64,000 nucleotides of DNA from UBA11612 sp964475755 (lineage in GTDB: Bacteria; Pseudomonadota; Alphaproteobacteria; Rhodospirillales; Rhodospirillaceae), in NCBI GenBank assembly GCA_964475755.1, contig CAYYXR010000008.1:1-64000 (forward strand), given 5' to 3'. This document shows, piece by piece, positions 53,360 through 61,603 of this stretch (its first letter is position 1; each line of letters begins with the position of its first letter). Position numbers and translations under genes: made by a program. The notes below the pieces were generated by a model. It was given only the letters and a program-made list of their open reading frames with translations. It had not been told where the DNA came from and ran no database searches.

Positions 53360-54532
53360 CTAGCGCTCGACGCACAGGGCAATGCCCATGCCGCCGCCGA
53401 TGCACAAGGTGGCCAGGCCGCGTTTGGCGTCGCGCTTCTGTAGCTCATGCAAGAGCGTGACCAATACGCGGCAGCCCGATGCGCCGATGGGATGGCCAAG
53501 AGCGATGGCCCCGCCGTTAACGTTCACTTTATTCGCATCGAGACCAAGATCGCTGCACACCGCGAGAGACTGTGCGGCAAAAGCTTCGTTCGCTTCGATT
53601 AAATCCAGATCTTCAATCTTCCAGCCAGCCTTTTCGAGCGCCTTGCGCGAGGCCGGGATCGGTCCTGTGCCCATGATGGCTGGATCGACGCCCGCCTGCG
53701 CCCACGAAGCGATGCGCGCCAGGGGCTTGAGACCACGTTTCTTCGCCTCGTCCGCACTCATCAACACAACGGCCGCCGCACCATCGTTGATGCCCGATGC
53801 ATTGCCCGCCGTGACCGTGCCTTCTTTTGAGAACGCGGGCTTGAGCTGCGACAGCGCATCCACGGTCGCCCCGGCGCGCGGATATTCGTCAGCACCGAAC
53901 ACGACATCCTTGCGCTTGATCTGCACGGTGACGGGGACGATCTCGTCCTTGAACTTGCCGGCCTTGATTGCCGCTTCGGCTTTTTGCTGGGAGGCGACGG
54001 CGAACTCATCCTGCGCGGCGCGGGTTAGCTGCCACTTCTCGGCGATGTTCTCCGCGGTTGTGCCCATGTGATAACCGTTAAACGCATCCCACAAGCCGTC
54101 TTTGATCATGGTGTCGATCATTTTCACGTCGCCCATCTTCGCGCCGTTGCGCATATGCATGGCATGTGGCGATTGGCTCATGCTTTCCTGACCGCCCGCG
54201 ACAACGATGGCGTTGTCGCCGGTCGCAATAGACATGGCCCCGAGAGCAACGCTCTTTAGACCCGAGCCGCAAACCTGGTTGATGGTCATGGCCGGCACTT
54301 CTTTGGGGATGCCGGCATTTATGGACGCTTGGCGGGCGGGATTTTGCCCGGTGGCGGCGGTCAAGATCTGGCCCATGACCACTTCGGAGACGTCGCTTGC
54401 GTCCACGCTTGAGCGTTTGAGGGCGTCGGATATGACGATTTGGCCGAGTTCCACCCCGCTAAGGCTTGATAATGTGCCGTTAAAAGTGCCGATCGCGGTG
54501 CGCACAGCAGAGGTAATAACGATATCGGCCAT
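53360..54532 (-). CDS. phaA: Acetyl-CoA acetyltransferase (beta-ketothiolase)
   Basis: The 390-residue thiolase has the acyl-accepting Cys88 in NQVCGSGLKS, the histidine of GHPIGASGCR and the second catalytic cysteine in CIGGGMGIA. It condenses two acetyl-CoA to acetoacetyl-CoA, the first step to polyhydroxybutyrate. It lies between phaC and phaB on the same strand. Its own promoter probably lies in the 119 bases after phaC. Confidence 0.95.
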   Translation of the reverse strand: MADIVITSAVRTAIGTFNGTLSSLSGVELGQIVISDALKRSSVDASDVSEVVMGQILTAATGQNPARQASINAGIPKEVPAMTINQVCGSGLKSVALGAMSIATGDNAIVVAGGQESMSQSPHAMHMRNGAKMGDVKMIDTMIKDGLWDAFNGYHMGTTAENIAEKWQLTRAAQDEFAVASQQKAEAAIKAGKFKDEIVPVTVQIKRKDVVFGADEYPRAGATVDALSQLKPAFSKEGTVTAGNASGINDGAAAVVLMSADEAKKRGLKPLARIASWAQAGVDPAIMGTGPIPASRKALEKAGWKIEDLDLIEANEAFAAQSLAVCSDLGLDANKVNVNGGAIALGHPIGASGCRVLVTLLHELQKRDAKRGLATLCIGGGMGIALCVER

Positions 54533-54651
54533 GGTAACTCTCCTATTTTCAAGACCTTATACGGTCATTGTCCCTGGTTTTGGCGTTTTAAGACGCGGCT
54601 TTTGTGCGCACAAGGCGCGGTTTTAGGCGTCCGCTATGCGGTTTTAGCACG

Positions 54652-55920
54652 CTATTCGTCCGGTTTTAGCCACTGAATCAGCGGTTCATACACCCGTTTG
54701 GGCGCCGAGCCGCCGGAGATCATTCCGATGTGGCCCAGATTGATGTCGAACACCTCGGCATTTGGAATTTCGGCGGCGAGTTTACGCGCTGAGTCCGGCG
54801 GAACGATTCGGTCCTGCCCGGGAATAAACGCAATGGTGGGACAAGAGATGCGCGCCGGATCGATCACGTTTTGACCGATCATCCATTTTTTGCCGGCGGG
54901 TGCGTTGTCGCCGTACCAGTTAAAGATCACTTCGCGGGCAACGGGACCGGCGAGCGGGACACCATCATTAAGCCAGTCTTCCAATTCGACGAAGCGCCGG
55001 GCCTGTTCGGACATGGGATCGAGGTTCGCGAAATTGCGAAACTTTCGCCCGACCAATGTCGGATCGAGCGATGCGAATAGGGCTTGGAGCAAATCGACGG
55101 ATGCCGCGCCTTCCGCTTCGAGCATCACTTCCAACGCCGGGCGGGACAAACCGATCAGCATGCGCGAGGCTTCGGACTCCGCATGAAAATCCCAAGGCGC
55201 GACCAGTAATACGAGTCGATCAACGAGTTCAGGGCGCAACACAGCCGGGGCCACACATAATGTTCCGCCCATGCAGTAGCCGACGAGAGCCGGCGCGCGG
55301 CCACACGTGTCCCGCACCTCTTCCAATGCGGGAATGAGAATGCCTTCGACGTAGTCCTCGACCGCGAACCGCTTTTCCGCCTCGTTCGGCGCGCCCCAAT
55401 CGAGCAAAAATGGATGTAAACCGGCCGCCGCCGCGGCGCGCATCAGACTGCGGTCCTCGGCAAGATCGAGAATGTAGGCACGGTTGATGAGCGAGGGCAC
55501 AAGCAGCACGGGCCGCCCTCCGCCGTTCGGGGCATAGTCGATCAGACGTGCCGAACCGTTCTGCCAGACGGGCGCGGGCGCCTCGAGCTCGCGCCGATAG
55601 GCGTGCGCCTGGTAGGCTTTGACACCCGCAACAAAGGTCTCCATGCGCTCCTTGGATTGGCGCGTTATAGAATTAAGGAAAGCGACCGGATCGAGGTACT
55701 GGTCCCAGGCGGCGCCGATCTGGTCAGGATTTTTTTGCAGCGCCTCGGCTGCCACTTGTTGAACGAGATCGCTTCGGTTTAACGCCGGACTCAAGGGCGG
55801 CAAGGCGCCGTTCGATGGCATCAAGCCGGCGAACGACATCTGCAAGATCCACCCCTCCATCGCCATGTGCAGGCTCAGCGGGCGCGGCCCCATTCTCGGT
55901 GTCGGCTGAACCTGGCTCAT
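54652..55920 (-). CDS. phaC: Short-type PHA synthase catalytic subunit
   Basis: The 422-residue alpha/beta hydrolase-fold protein has the synthase nucleophile box GYCMGG with Cys216, Asp in GQDRIVPPDS and His in LGHIGMISGG. It polymerises (R)-3-hydroxyacyl-CoA into granules. It is much shorter than class I PhaC (about 590), closer to class III PhaC, which works with a second subunit. The start at 55920 has AAGGG seven bases upstream, and the first residues (GPRPLSLHMAM) look family-like. The start therefore lies inside the preceding gene, giving a 197-base overlap in another frame. Confidence 0.82.
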   Translation of the reverse strand: MSQVQPTPRMGPRPLSLHMAMEGWILQMSFAGLMPSNGALPPLSPALNRSDLVQQVAAEALQKNPDQIGAAWDQYLDPVAFLNSITRQSKERMETFVAGVKAYQAHAYRRELEAPAPVWQNGSARLIDYAPNGGGRPVLLVPSLINRAYILDLAEDRSLMRAAAAAGLHPFLLDWGAPNEAEKRFAVEDYVEGILIPALEEVRDTCGRAPALVGYCMGGTLCVAPAVLRPELVDRLVLLVAPWDFHAESEASRMLIGLSRPALEVMLEAEGAASVDLLQALFASLDPTLVGRKFRNFANLDPMSEQARRFVELEDWLNDGVPLAGPVAREVIFNWYGDNAPAGKKWMIGQNVIDPARISCPTIAFIPGQDRIVPPDSARKLAAEIPNAEVFDINLGHIGMISGGSAPKRVYEPLIQWLKPDE

Positions 55921-56125
55921 CCGAGGACCCTTGGGATGCGCTCTGGCCCATGTTCGCCGCAGCGCTGCGCATCATCGAGGCCGCAGCATTCGACCATGCC
56001 GCTGCAGCGTCGGTGAGCTGCTGGGGGTCTTTGGCCAGCTTTGCGATCTGCTCCTGCCACAGGTCCAAATACCTCGCTGCTATGGCGTCGTAGTCCTTTG
56101 GTCCGCCGTCTGCATTCTGGGTCAT
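55724..56125 (-). CDS. Small PhaE-like PHA synthase partner or granule protein
   Basis: The 133-residue protein has a helical N-terminus (YDAIAARYLDLWQEQIAKLAKDP) like that of PHA synthase-associated subunits, a low-complexity acidic middle, and a short coiled coil (VVRRLDAIERRLAALE). It ends in a basic Ser/Arg/Lys tail that could bind nucleic acid. It probably assists PhaC or organises granules. The last 197 bases overlap phaC in a different frame. GAGG lies close before the ATG. Assignment to PhaE is by analogy only. Confidence 0.6.
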   Translation of the reverse strand: MTQNADGGPKDYDAIAARYLDLWQEQIAKLAKDPQQLTDAAAAWSNAAASMMRSAAANMGQSASQGSSDEPGSADTENGAAPAEPAHGDGGVDLADVVRRLDAIERRLAALESGVKPKRSRSTSGSRGAAKKS

Positions 56126-56251
56126 GTCCTCAACTATAGGTCAGATATTGGACTGCGTCGTCCGCCTTTGGCAGTGCGGCGAAATATTTGACCAAGATCA
56201 TGTCATCCATCAAATAATCATGAAATACGCGGGTGTTCTTTGACATTATGC

Positions 56252-56270
56252 TATTGTGCATAGCACAATA
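56252..56270. promoter_or_regulatory. Perfect palindrome upstream of phaR, candidate PhaR operator
   Basis: TATTGTGC (56252-56259) and GCACAATA (56263-56270) flank ATA, giving a perfect 19-bp dyad. A second dyad, TGCTAT/ATAGCA (56249-56254, 56260-56265), overlaps it. It lies 29-47 bases before phaR and between the divergent phaE-like and phaR genes, where an autoregulated repressor would bind. PhaR is known to repress its own gene and granule genes. Confidence 0.55.
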
Positions 56271-56298
56271 ACAGGCTCAAGAGTTCAAGGACGGGACA

Positions 56299-56904
56299 AT
56301 GTCTGACCAGGAAGGCGGCGGCAGGTCGCCAGTCATAACGATCAAAAAATACGCCAACCGGCGCCTCTACAACACCGCAACGTCGAGCTACGTCACACTC
56401 GACCATTTGGCGGAGATGGTGAAAGAGGGCGCCGAATTCGTCGTGACCGATGCCAAGACCGGCGAGGACATTACGCGAAGCGTTTTGACGCAGATTATTG
56501 TGGATCAGGAGGCCAAGGGCCAAAACCTGCTGCCCATCAAATTCTTGAGGCAAATCATAGGCTTCTACGGCGACTCCTTGGGCGGCGTTCTTCCTAAATA
56601 CCTAGAGCAAAGCATGGAAGCCTTCGCGCAAAACGAAACGCAGATGCGCAACATCATGCAACATACATTCAAGGGACTTATTCCAGTCGAGCGCATGGAT
56701 GAAATGGCGCAACAGAATATGGCGCTGTTTGAAAACGCCATGAAGATGTTCAATCCGTTCGCCCAGGTCAGCCGCAATGGCGGATCGGCGGCAGCTCAAA
56801 AACCGACAGCCGACTCGGGCAAGAGCGAAGATATCGACGATCTCAAATCGCAGCTGAACGCGATGCAGGCGCAGCTCGAAAAACTGGTGAAAGACCGCCA
56901 GTAA
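56299..56904 (+). CDS. phaR: Polyhydroxyalkanoate synthesis repressor
   Basis: The 201-residue protein has the PhaR N-terminal DNA-binding region (ITIKKYANRRLYNTATSSYVTL) and the following PHB-accumulation domain (LPIKFLRQIIGFYGDSL), with a C-terminal coiled coil. PhaR binds both DNA and nascent granules, releasing phasin and synthesis genes when polymer forms. It is divergent from the phaE-like/phaC genes, with a palindrome between them. Confidence 0.93.
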   Translation: MSDQEGGGRSPVITIKKYANRRLYNTATSSYVTLDHLAEMVKEGAEFVVTDAKTGEDITRSVLTQIIVDQEAKGQNLLPIKFLRQIIGFYGDSLGGVLPKYLEQSMEAFAQNETQMRNIMQHTFKGLIPVERMDEMAQQNMALFENAMKMFNPFAQVSRNGGSAAAQKPTADSGKSEDIDDLKSQLNAMQAQLEKLVKDRQ

Positions 56905-57191
56905 CCCTCCCCGGCGATCGACTTCGAACACATGCGCAACAATATTTGTTAAGCGCAAAGGGTGTATTTTTACGCGCGGGATATAACTCCAAGTTTCCCC
57001 ACAGATCGACGCGTACCTTTGTTAAAAAATTTAACAATCTCTAAACGTGTACTAACAATTTTTTACAATAAACTCCGGGTGATCCGACCATTCCATCCAT
57101 ACAATCACAAGTATCAAGTCGCGCAGACGACTCGAAACGACAAAACGCAGGATGAAACTGACCTACAAACGATTCACCACTAGTTGGGGTA

Positions 57192-57587
57192 ATGAACATG
57201 GATGGCGGAATGATCAAAGCTGAACCGGCAAACCGGGCGAGTTCCATCGACCGGCATGTCGGAGCGCGTATTCGCGACCGGAGAATTATGCTGGGCCTGA
57301 GCCAGCAGCAAATGGCCGATATGATTGGGGTCACGTATCAGCAAGCCCACAAGTATGAGCGCGGCATCAACCGCATTTCGGCGGGCCGTCTTTACGAGAT
57401 CACGCGGGTGCTAAACGTGCCGATTACATACTTCTTTGAGGGGCTGGATGCGGCCGAAGAAGATGAAACAATGAACCCGCGCCAGCGTATGTGCCTGGAG
57501 CTGGCGCGCAATTTTGCGAATATCTCCAACCAGAAACACCAGGAAGCGCTGAGCCAATTGGCCCGCGCACTGGCCGTTCAGCAGTAA
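57192..57587 (+). CDS. XRE-family helix-turn-helix regulator
   Basis: The 131-residue protein has a Cro/C1-type helix-turn-helix (residues 26-81): RRIMLGLSQQQMADMIGVTYQQAHKYERG contains the recognition helix, followed by ISAGRLYEITRVLNVPITYFF. A helical C-terminal part of about 45 residues probably dimerises. This short XRE type is common in alphaproteobacteria, but its target is unknown. The AT-rich 287 bases upstream hold no gene and a weak GGGG site before the start. A terminator follows. Confidence 0.85.
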   Translation: MNMDGGMIKAEPANRASSIDRHVGARIRDRRIMLGLSQQQMADMIGVTYQQAHKYERGINRISAGRLYEITRVLNVPITYFFEGLDAAEEDETMNPRQRMCLELARNFANISNQKHQEALSQLARALAVQQ

Positions 57588-57607
57588 TCCGAATCCTATA
57601 AGTGGGG

Positions 57608-57651
57608 ATGGGCGGCGGCCGGGGTTTAGTCCTCGGCCGCCCATTCTTTTT
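57608..57651 (+). terminator. Terminator after the XRE regulator
   Basis: ATGGGCGGC (57608-57616) pairs with GCCGCCCAT (57636-57644), with further pairing inside after a three-base bulge. TCTTTTT follows. The hairpin overlaps the 3' end of the convergent queG gene. Confidence 0.85.
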
Positions 57652-58750
57652 GGACGTCTTCGTCGCATTCCTTGGGCAGATGTGCTGCGCGAAGATGCGC
57701 CGCATGATCTACGGATGCCAGTTTAAGAACCGCCCAGACGGCCGCGCCGCGCACCAAAGGCGATTCATCGGACAACAAGCGTTCAGCATCAGGCAGCAGG
57801 TTTCGATCAGCGCTATTGCCGATGGCATTCAGTACATTGCGCAAAAACCGGGTGCGCCCGATACGTTTAATGGGAGAGCCTGAAAATTTTGCGCGAAATT
57901 GAGCATCATCCAGGCGCGCCAGTTCTTTCAGCGCCGGGCCCGATAATTCGCGTCTCGGCTTGAACCCTTCGATTTCCGTTGGACCGGCAAACTTGTTCCA
58001 CGGGCAAACAGCGAGACAATCGTCACAGCCATAAATTCTATTGCCCATCAGAGGGCGCAGATTGCGCGGGATTGGACCTTTGTGTTCGATGGTCAGATAG
58101 GAAATGCATTTGCGGGCATCGATTTGGTGCGGCCCGATAAAGGCGTTTGTCGGACAAACATCCAGGCATTGGCGGCACTGCCCGCAGTGATCCGCCTCGC
58201 CCTCATCCGGCTCAAATTCAAGGGCTGTAAAGACCTCGCCCAGGAACAGCCAAGAACCGAATTCGCGCGAGACCAAATTTGTGTGTTTGCCTTGCCATCC
58301 GAGACCGGCTTGCTGTGCGAGCGGCTTTTCCAAAACCGGCGCGGTATCGACAAAGACCTTGACCTCGGCGCCGGACTCGCTGTTCAGCCATCCGGCAAGT
58401 TGCTTCAAACGCTTTTTTAAAATGTCGTGATAGTCCCGGTTGCGGGCATACACACTGATCGTGCCCTTGCCGTTATCGCGCAACGTTCCCATAGGATCAT
58501 CTTCGGGGCCGTAGTTGGCGCCGAGAACGATCACCGATTTTGCATCGGGCCACAGCACCTGAGGGTCGGCGCGGCGCGCGGCATTGCTTTCAAGCCACGC
58601 CATATCTCCATGAAGGCCAGCCGCGAGAAACGCGCGGAAATCTTCGCGCGTTTTCGAAGGCGTTGCGGCGCGCGCAAAGCGCACGGCATCAAAGCCGAGA
58701 GATTTCGCATGCCTGCGAACCGCCTCGCGATCAGGCGTCGTCGTCTTCAT
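57626..58750 (-). CDS. queG: Epoxyqueuosine reductase
   Basis: The 374-residue iron-sulfur enzyme has two 4Fe-4S motifs, CGQCRQCLDVCPTNAF and CDDCLAVCPWNKF, and a C-terminal HEAT-like helical region. It reduces epoxyqueuosine in tRNA to queuosine, the last step of the pathway, and needs cobalamin. That is notable because this window also encodes a cobalamin uptake operon. It overlaps tgt by 20 bases, in the order queA-tgt-queG. Confidence 0.94.
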   Translation of the reverse strand: MKTTTPDREAVRRHAKSLGFDAVRFARAATPSKTREDFRAFLAAGLHGDMAWLESNAARRADPQVLWPDAKSVIVLGANYGPEDDPMGTLRDNGKGTISVYARNRDYHDILKKRLKQLAGWLNSESGAEVKVFVDTAPVLEKPLAQQAGLGWQGKHTNLVSREFGSWLFLGEVFTALEFEPDEGEADHCGQCRQCLDVCPTNAFIGPHQIDARKCISYLTIEHKGPIPRNLRPLMGNRIYGCDDCLAVCPWNKFAGPTEIEGFKPRRELSGPALKELARLDDAQFRAKFSGSPIKRIGRTRFLRNVLNAIGNSADRNLLPDAERLLSDESPLVRGAAVWAVLKLASVDHAAHLRAAHLPKECDEDVQKEWAAED

Positions 58751-59894
58751 CCTGCCTCGTCAGGCCGCTGGTGAAATTGGATATGAACTGGGCGAGCGTT
58801 TTCGCTCGAATAGCGTCGCGAAGCCCCTTCATCATGTGCTGGTAGAAGGCGACATTGTGCCACGACAACAACATGAGCCCCAGGACTTCATCGCACCGGA
58901 TAAGGTGATGGAGATATGCGCGGCTATAGTCGCGGCTTGCCGGGCAAGGCACCGTCTCGTCCAGAGGGCGCGCATCATCCGCGTGCTTTGCATTGCGCAG
59001 ATTCAACGTCCCGTGGCTGGTGAAGGCCTGGGCGGTGCGCCCTGAACGGGTGGGCAGAACACAATCGAACATATCAACGCCGCGTGCCACGGCGTGCACA
59101 ATGTCGAGCGGCTTACCGACACCCATCAAATAGCGCGGCGCATCTGTGGGCACGTGGGGGACGGTCTTGTCCAACGTTTCGAGCATCAGCTCGTGGCCCT
59201 CACCCACGGCGAGCCCTCCGATGGCATATCCGTCGAACCCGATGGCCGTGAGCTGTTCGACGGATTCTTTGCGCAAGTCTTCGTGCACGCCGCCTTGAAC
59301 GATACCAAACAGCCCGTATCCGGGCCGCTGTACGTATGCGCTTTTTGATCGTTCCGCCCAACGCATGGACATACGCATGCTTTGAGCGACGGTATCTTTT
59401 TCGGCAGGAAACGGTGTGCATTCGTCGAACACCATCGTGATGGTTGAATCCAGATCATTCTGAATTTGCACGGCGCGCTCTGGAGTGAGTTGGTGACGTG
59501 AACCGTCGATATGGGATTGAAACGTCACGCCCTCTTCCGTGATCTTTCGAAGTTTGGCAAGGGACATAACCTGATAGCCGCCTGAATCCGTGAGCAGCGG
59601 CCCGGGCCAATTCATGAATTTTCGAACGCCGCCGAATTGAGCGATGCGCGCGGCGCCGGGGCGCAGCATCAGGTGATATGTGTTGGCAAGGATGATCTGC
59701 GCACCCGTTGCGGCCACAGTGTCGGTAAACATGCCTTTCACGGTTGCGGCGGTTCCAACGGGCATAAAAGCCGGCGTATCGAAACTACCGTGTGCCGTGG
59801 ACACGCGGCCAAGCCGCGCCGCACCATCAGTCCCAAAAGATTCGAAACGGAAAACGGCAGACTGGGTCACGCTGCGCTCCGGGTCAGCAAACAC
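58731..59894 (-). CDS. tgt: tRNA-guanine transglycosylase with degraded zinc site
   Basis: The 387-residue TIM-barrel enzyme has DSGGYQVMSL (with the general-base aspartate), FGIVQGGVHEDLR, and VDMFDCVLPTRSGR (with the catalytic aspartate). It swaps guanine-34 of GUN tRNAs for the queuosine precursor preQ1. The usual zinc site C-x-C-x2-C...H is altered: the segment reads VPCPASRDYSRAYLHH, so only the middle cysteine and the later WHN histidine remain. Everything else looks intact. It lies between queA and queG, overlapping both. Confidence 0.92.
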   Translation of the reverse strand: MFADPERSVTQSAVFRFESFGTDGAARLGRVSTAHGSFDTPAFMPVGTAATVKGMFTDTVAATGAQIILANTYHLMLRPGAARIAQFGGVRKFMNWPGPLLTDSGGYQVMSLAKLRKITEEGVTFQSHIDGSRHQLTPERAVQIQNDLDSTITMVFDECTPFPAEKDTVAQSMRMSMRWAERSKSAYVQRPGYGLFGIVQGGVHEDLRKESVEQLTAIGFDGYAIGGLAVGEGHELMLETLDKTVPHVPTDAPRYLMGVGKPLDIVHAVARGVDMFDCVLPTRSGRTAQAFTSHGTLNLRNAKHADDARPLDETVPCPASRDYSRAYLHHLIRCDEVLGLMLLSWHNVAFYQHMMKGLRDAIRAKTLAQFISNFTSGLTRQDEDDDA

Positions 59895-60901
59895 GCATCG
59901 CCATAGGAATAAAACCGATAGTTGGACGCGAGGGCATGGGCATAGGCTTCTTTCATCCTCTCGAGGCCCGCGAACGCGCAGACGAGCATGAACAACGTCG
60001 AGCGCGGCAGATGGAAATTCGTCATGAGCATATCGACCGCTTTGAATTCGTATCCCGGTGTTATGAAAATGGACGTATCACCGGTGTAGGGATGCACAAT
60101 GCCATTTTCATCCGCTGCCGTCTCCAGCAGCCGCAATGACGTTGTGCCGACGGCAATAATGCGCCCACCTTTGTCACGGGCCTCATTTATTACGTTCGCG
60201 GCATCCTCGCTGATTTCGCCCCATTCGCTATGCATCTTGTGATCGTCGGTATCATCGACCGACACGGGCAGGAACGTGCCTGCGCCCACGTGCAACGTTA
60301 TGTGCTGTTGTGTCACGCCTGACGCTTGAAGAGCGCTCAGGAGTTCGGGGGTAAAATGAAGCCCGGCGGTCGGCGCTGCGATTGCACCGTCCCGCGCAGC
60401 GTATACTGTCTGATAGTCTTCGCGATCACGCGCGTCGTCATCCCGTTTGATATAGGGTGGTAACGGCACGTGGCCGGCCTGAGAAAGCGCAGATAAGAAT
60501 TGCTCACCGGCCATGTTAAAGGCGACGGTCACGAAAGGCCCTTCCCGCTTCAGGATCTCGCCCGACAGCCCGCCTGGGAACTCAAGCGTTTGGCCGGGGC
60601 GCAACCTTTTTGCAGGCCGGGCAAACCCTTCCCAGGTTTCGGGTGTCAGCTGCTTGTGCAGCAGCATCTCGACAGCCATTTGATCGCGCTTGCCCAGGAG
60701 CCGTGCTGGAATCACGCGCGTATCGTTGAAAACCATCACATCACCGCGGCGCAACAGATTCGGCAACGCGCTCACCGTCGAGTCTTCAAGAGCATCCGGC
60801 GCGAAATTGAGCAGCCGCGCGCTATCGCGGGGCACACAAGGACGATCTGCAATGCTGTCGGCAGGCAAGTCAAAGTCGAAGAGCTCAATGCGCATTTGCA
60901 C
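59867..60901 (-). CDS. queA: S-adenosylmethionine:tRNA ribosyltransferase-isomerase
   Basis: The 344-residue protein matches QueA throughout: FDLPADSIADRPCVPRDSARLL at the start, GDVMVFNDTRVIPARLLG, APTAGLHFTPELL, LHVGAGTFLPV and TNFHLPRSTLFMLV. It transfers the ribosyl part of S-adenosylmethionine to preQ1 in tRNA, giving epoxyqueuosine. It is the first gene of queA-tgt-queG and overlaps tgt by 28 bases. Confidence 0.96.
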   Translation of the reverse strand: MQMRIELFDFDLPADSIADRPCVPRDSARLLNFAPDALEDSTVSALPNLLRRGDVMVFNDTRVIPARLLGKRDQMAVEMLLHKQLTPETWEGFARPAKRLRPGQTLEFPGGLSGEILKREGPFVTVAFNMAGEQFLSALSQAGHVPLPPYIKRDDDARDREDYQTVYAARDGAIAAPTAGLHFTPELLSALQASGVTQQHITLHVGAGTFLPVSVDDTDDHKMHSEWGEISEDAANVINEARDKGGRIIAVGTTSLRLLETAADENGIVHPYTGDTSIFITPGYEFKAVDMLMTNFHLPRSTLFMLVCAFAGLERMKEAYAHALASNYRFYSYGDACLLTRSAA

Positions 60902-61057
60902 CCTTTAATTTGATTAGAAATCCAGGCGCCAGGTCCGGAATTCGGTTGTTCGGGCTTGTAGGGACAAAGTCTGGCCTTATAGTCAACAAAATCCCAAGTT
61001 GAAATACCTTGAGAGCAAGGCGAAAAGCCCGTCAAATCTAGGGACCCGGAGTTTGCA

Positions 61058-61549
61058 TTGAGTTGGTTCTGGCAAAAGATGGACACATTCACGGCGGGCA
61101 TTGTTATCGCCCTGTCCGGAGCCGGCGCGTCGCAAGGTCAGGCCTTTGTCGCCCAATACATCCAGCGGCTTGGCGGACACCTCGATGAAGCCAAGGCCCA
61201 GTTGTTCAACGTACAAACCGGCCTGCGTTACAAGCTCATGAGCGAAACCGTGCGCACCGAGCTGGAGGCCGAAGCCAATGCGCGCGTCGAGCAGTTGCAA
61301 AGTGCGTACGATGCCATTAGCGGCTCGAACGTTTTTACCCGGTCGTTTGCCTTTTTTAGTCATGCCGAGACGACCATCGTGTCCGGAACATGGAGAGACT
61401 TTGTACCAGCCTTGCCTCTCGACGCGACCAGCGCCTTCTATGTGTTCCTTGGAATGATTCTGGGATTCATCGTCTACGAGATCGTCAAATTACCTTTTGC
61501 CGCCGCCGGACAGAAATCGGGGCGGCGAAAGTTTAAACGGCGGCTATGA
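61058..61549 (+). CDS. DUF2937 family membrane protein
   Basis: The 163-residue protein has an N-terminal hydrophobic segment (TFTAGIVIALSGAGASQGQAF), an amphipathic helical middle (EAKAQLFNVQTGLRYKLM) and a C-terminal transmembrane helix (FYVFLGMILGFIVYEIV) with a basic tail. The pattern fits DUF2937, whose function is unknown. The start is TTG at 61058, with GGAG eight bases upstream. It is divergent from queA. Confidence 0.75.
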   Translation: MSWFWQKMDTFTAGIVIALSGAGASQGQAFVAQYIQRLGGHLDEAKAQLFNVQTGLRYKLMSETVRTELEAEANARVEQLQSAYDAISGSNVFTRSFAFFSHAETTIVSGTWRDFVPALPLDATSAFYVFLGMILGFIVYEIVKLPFAAAGQKSGRRKFKRRL

Positions 61550-61603
61550 CACGCCGATACAGATCGGCGCTGTGATTACGCATCAGTTGATCGAAATCAG
61601 GAT

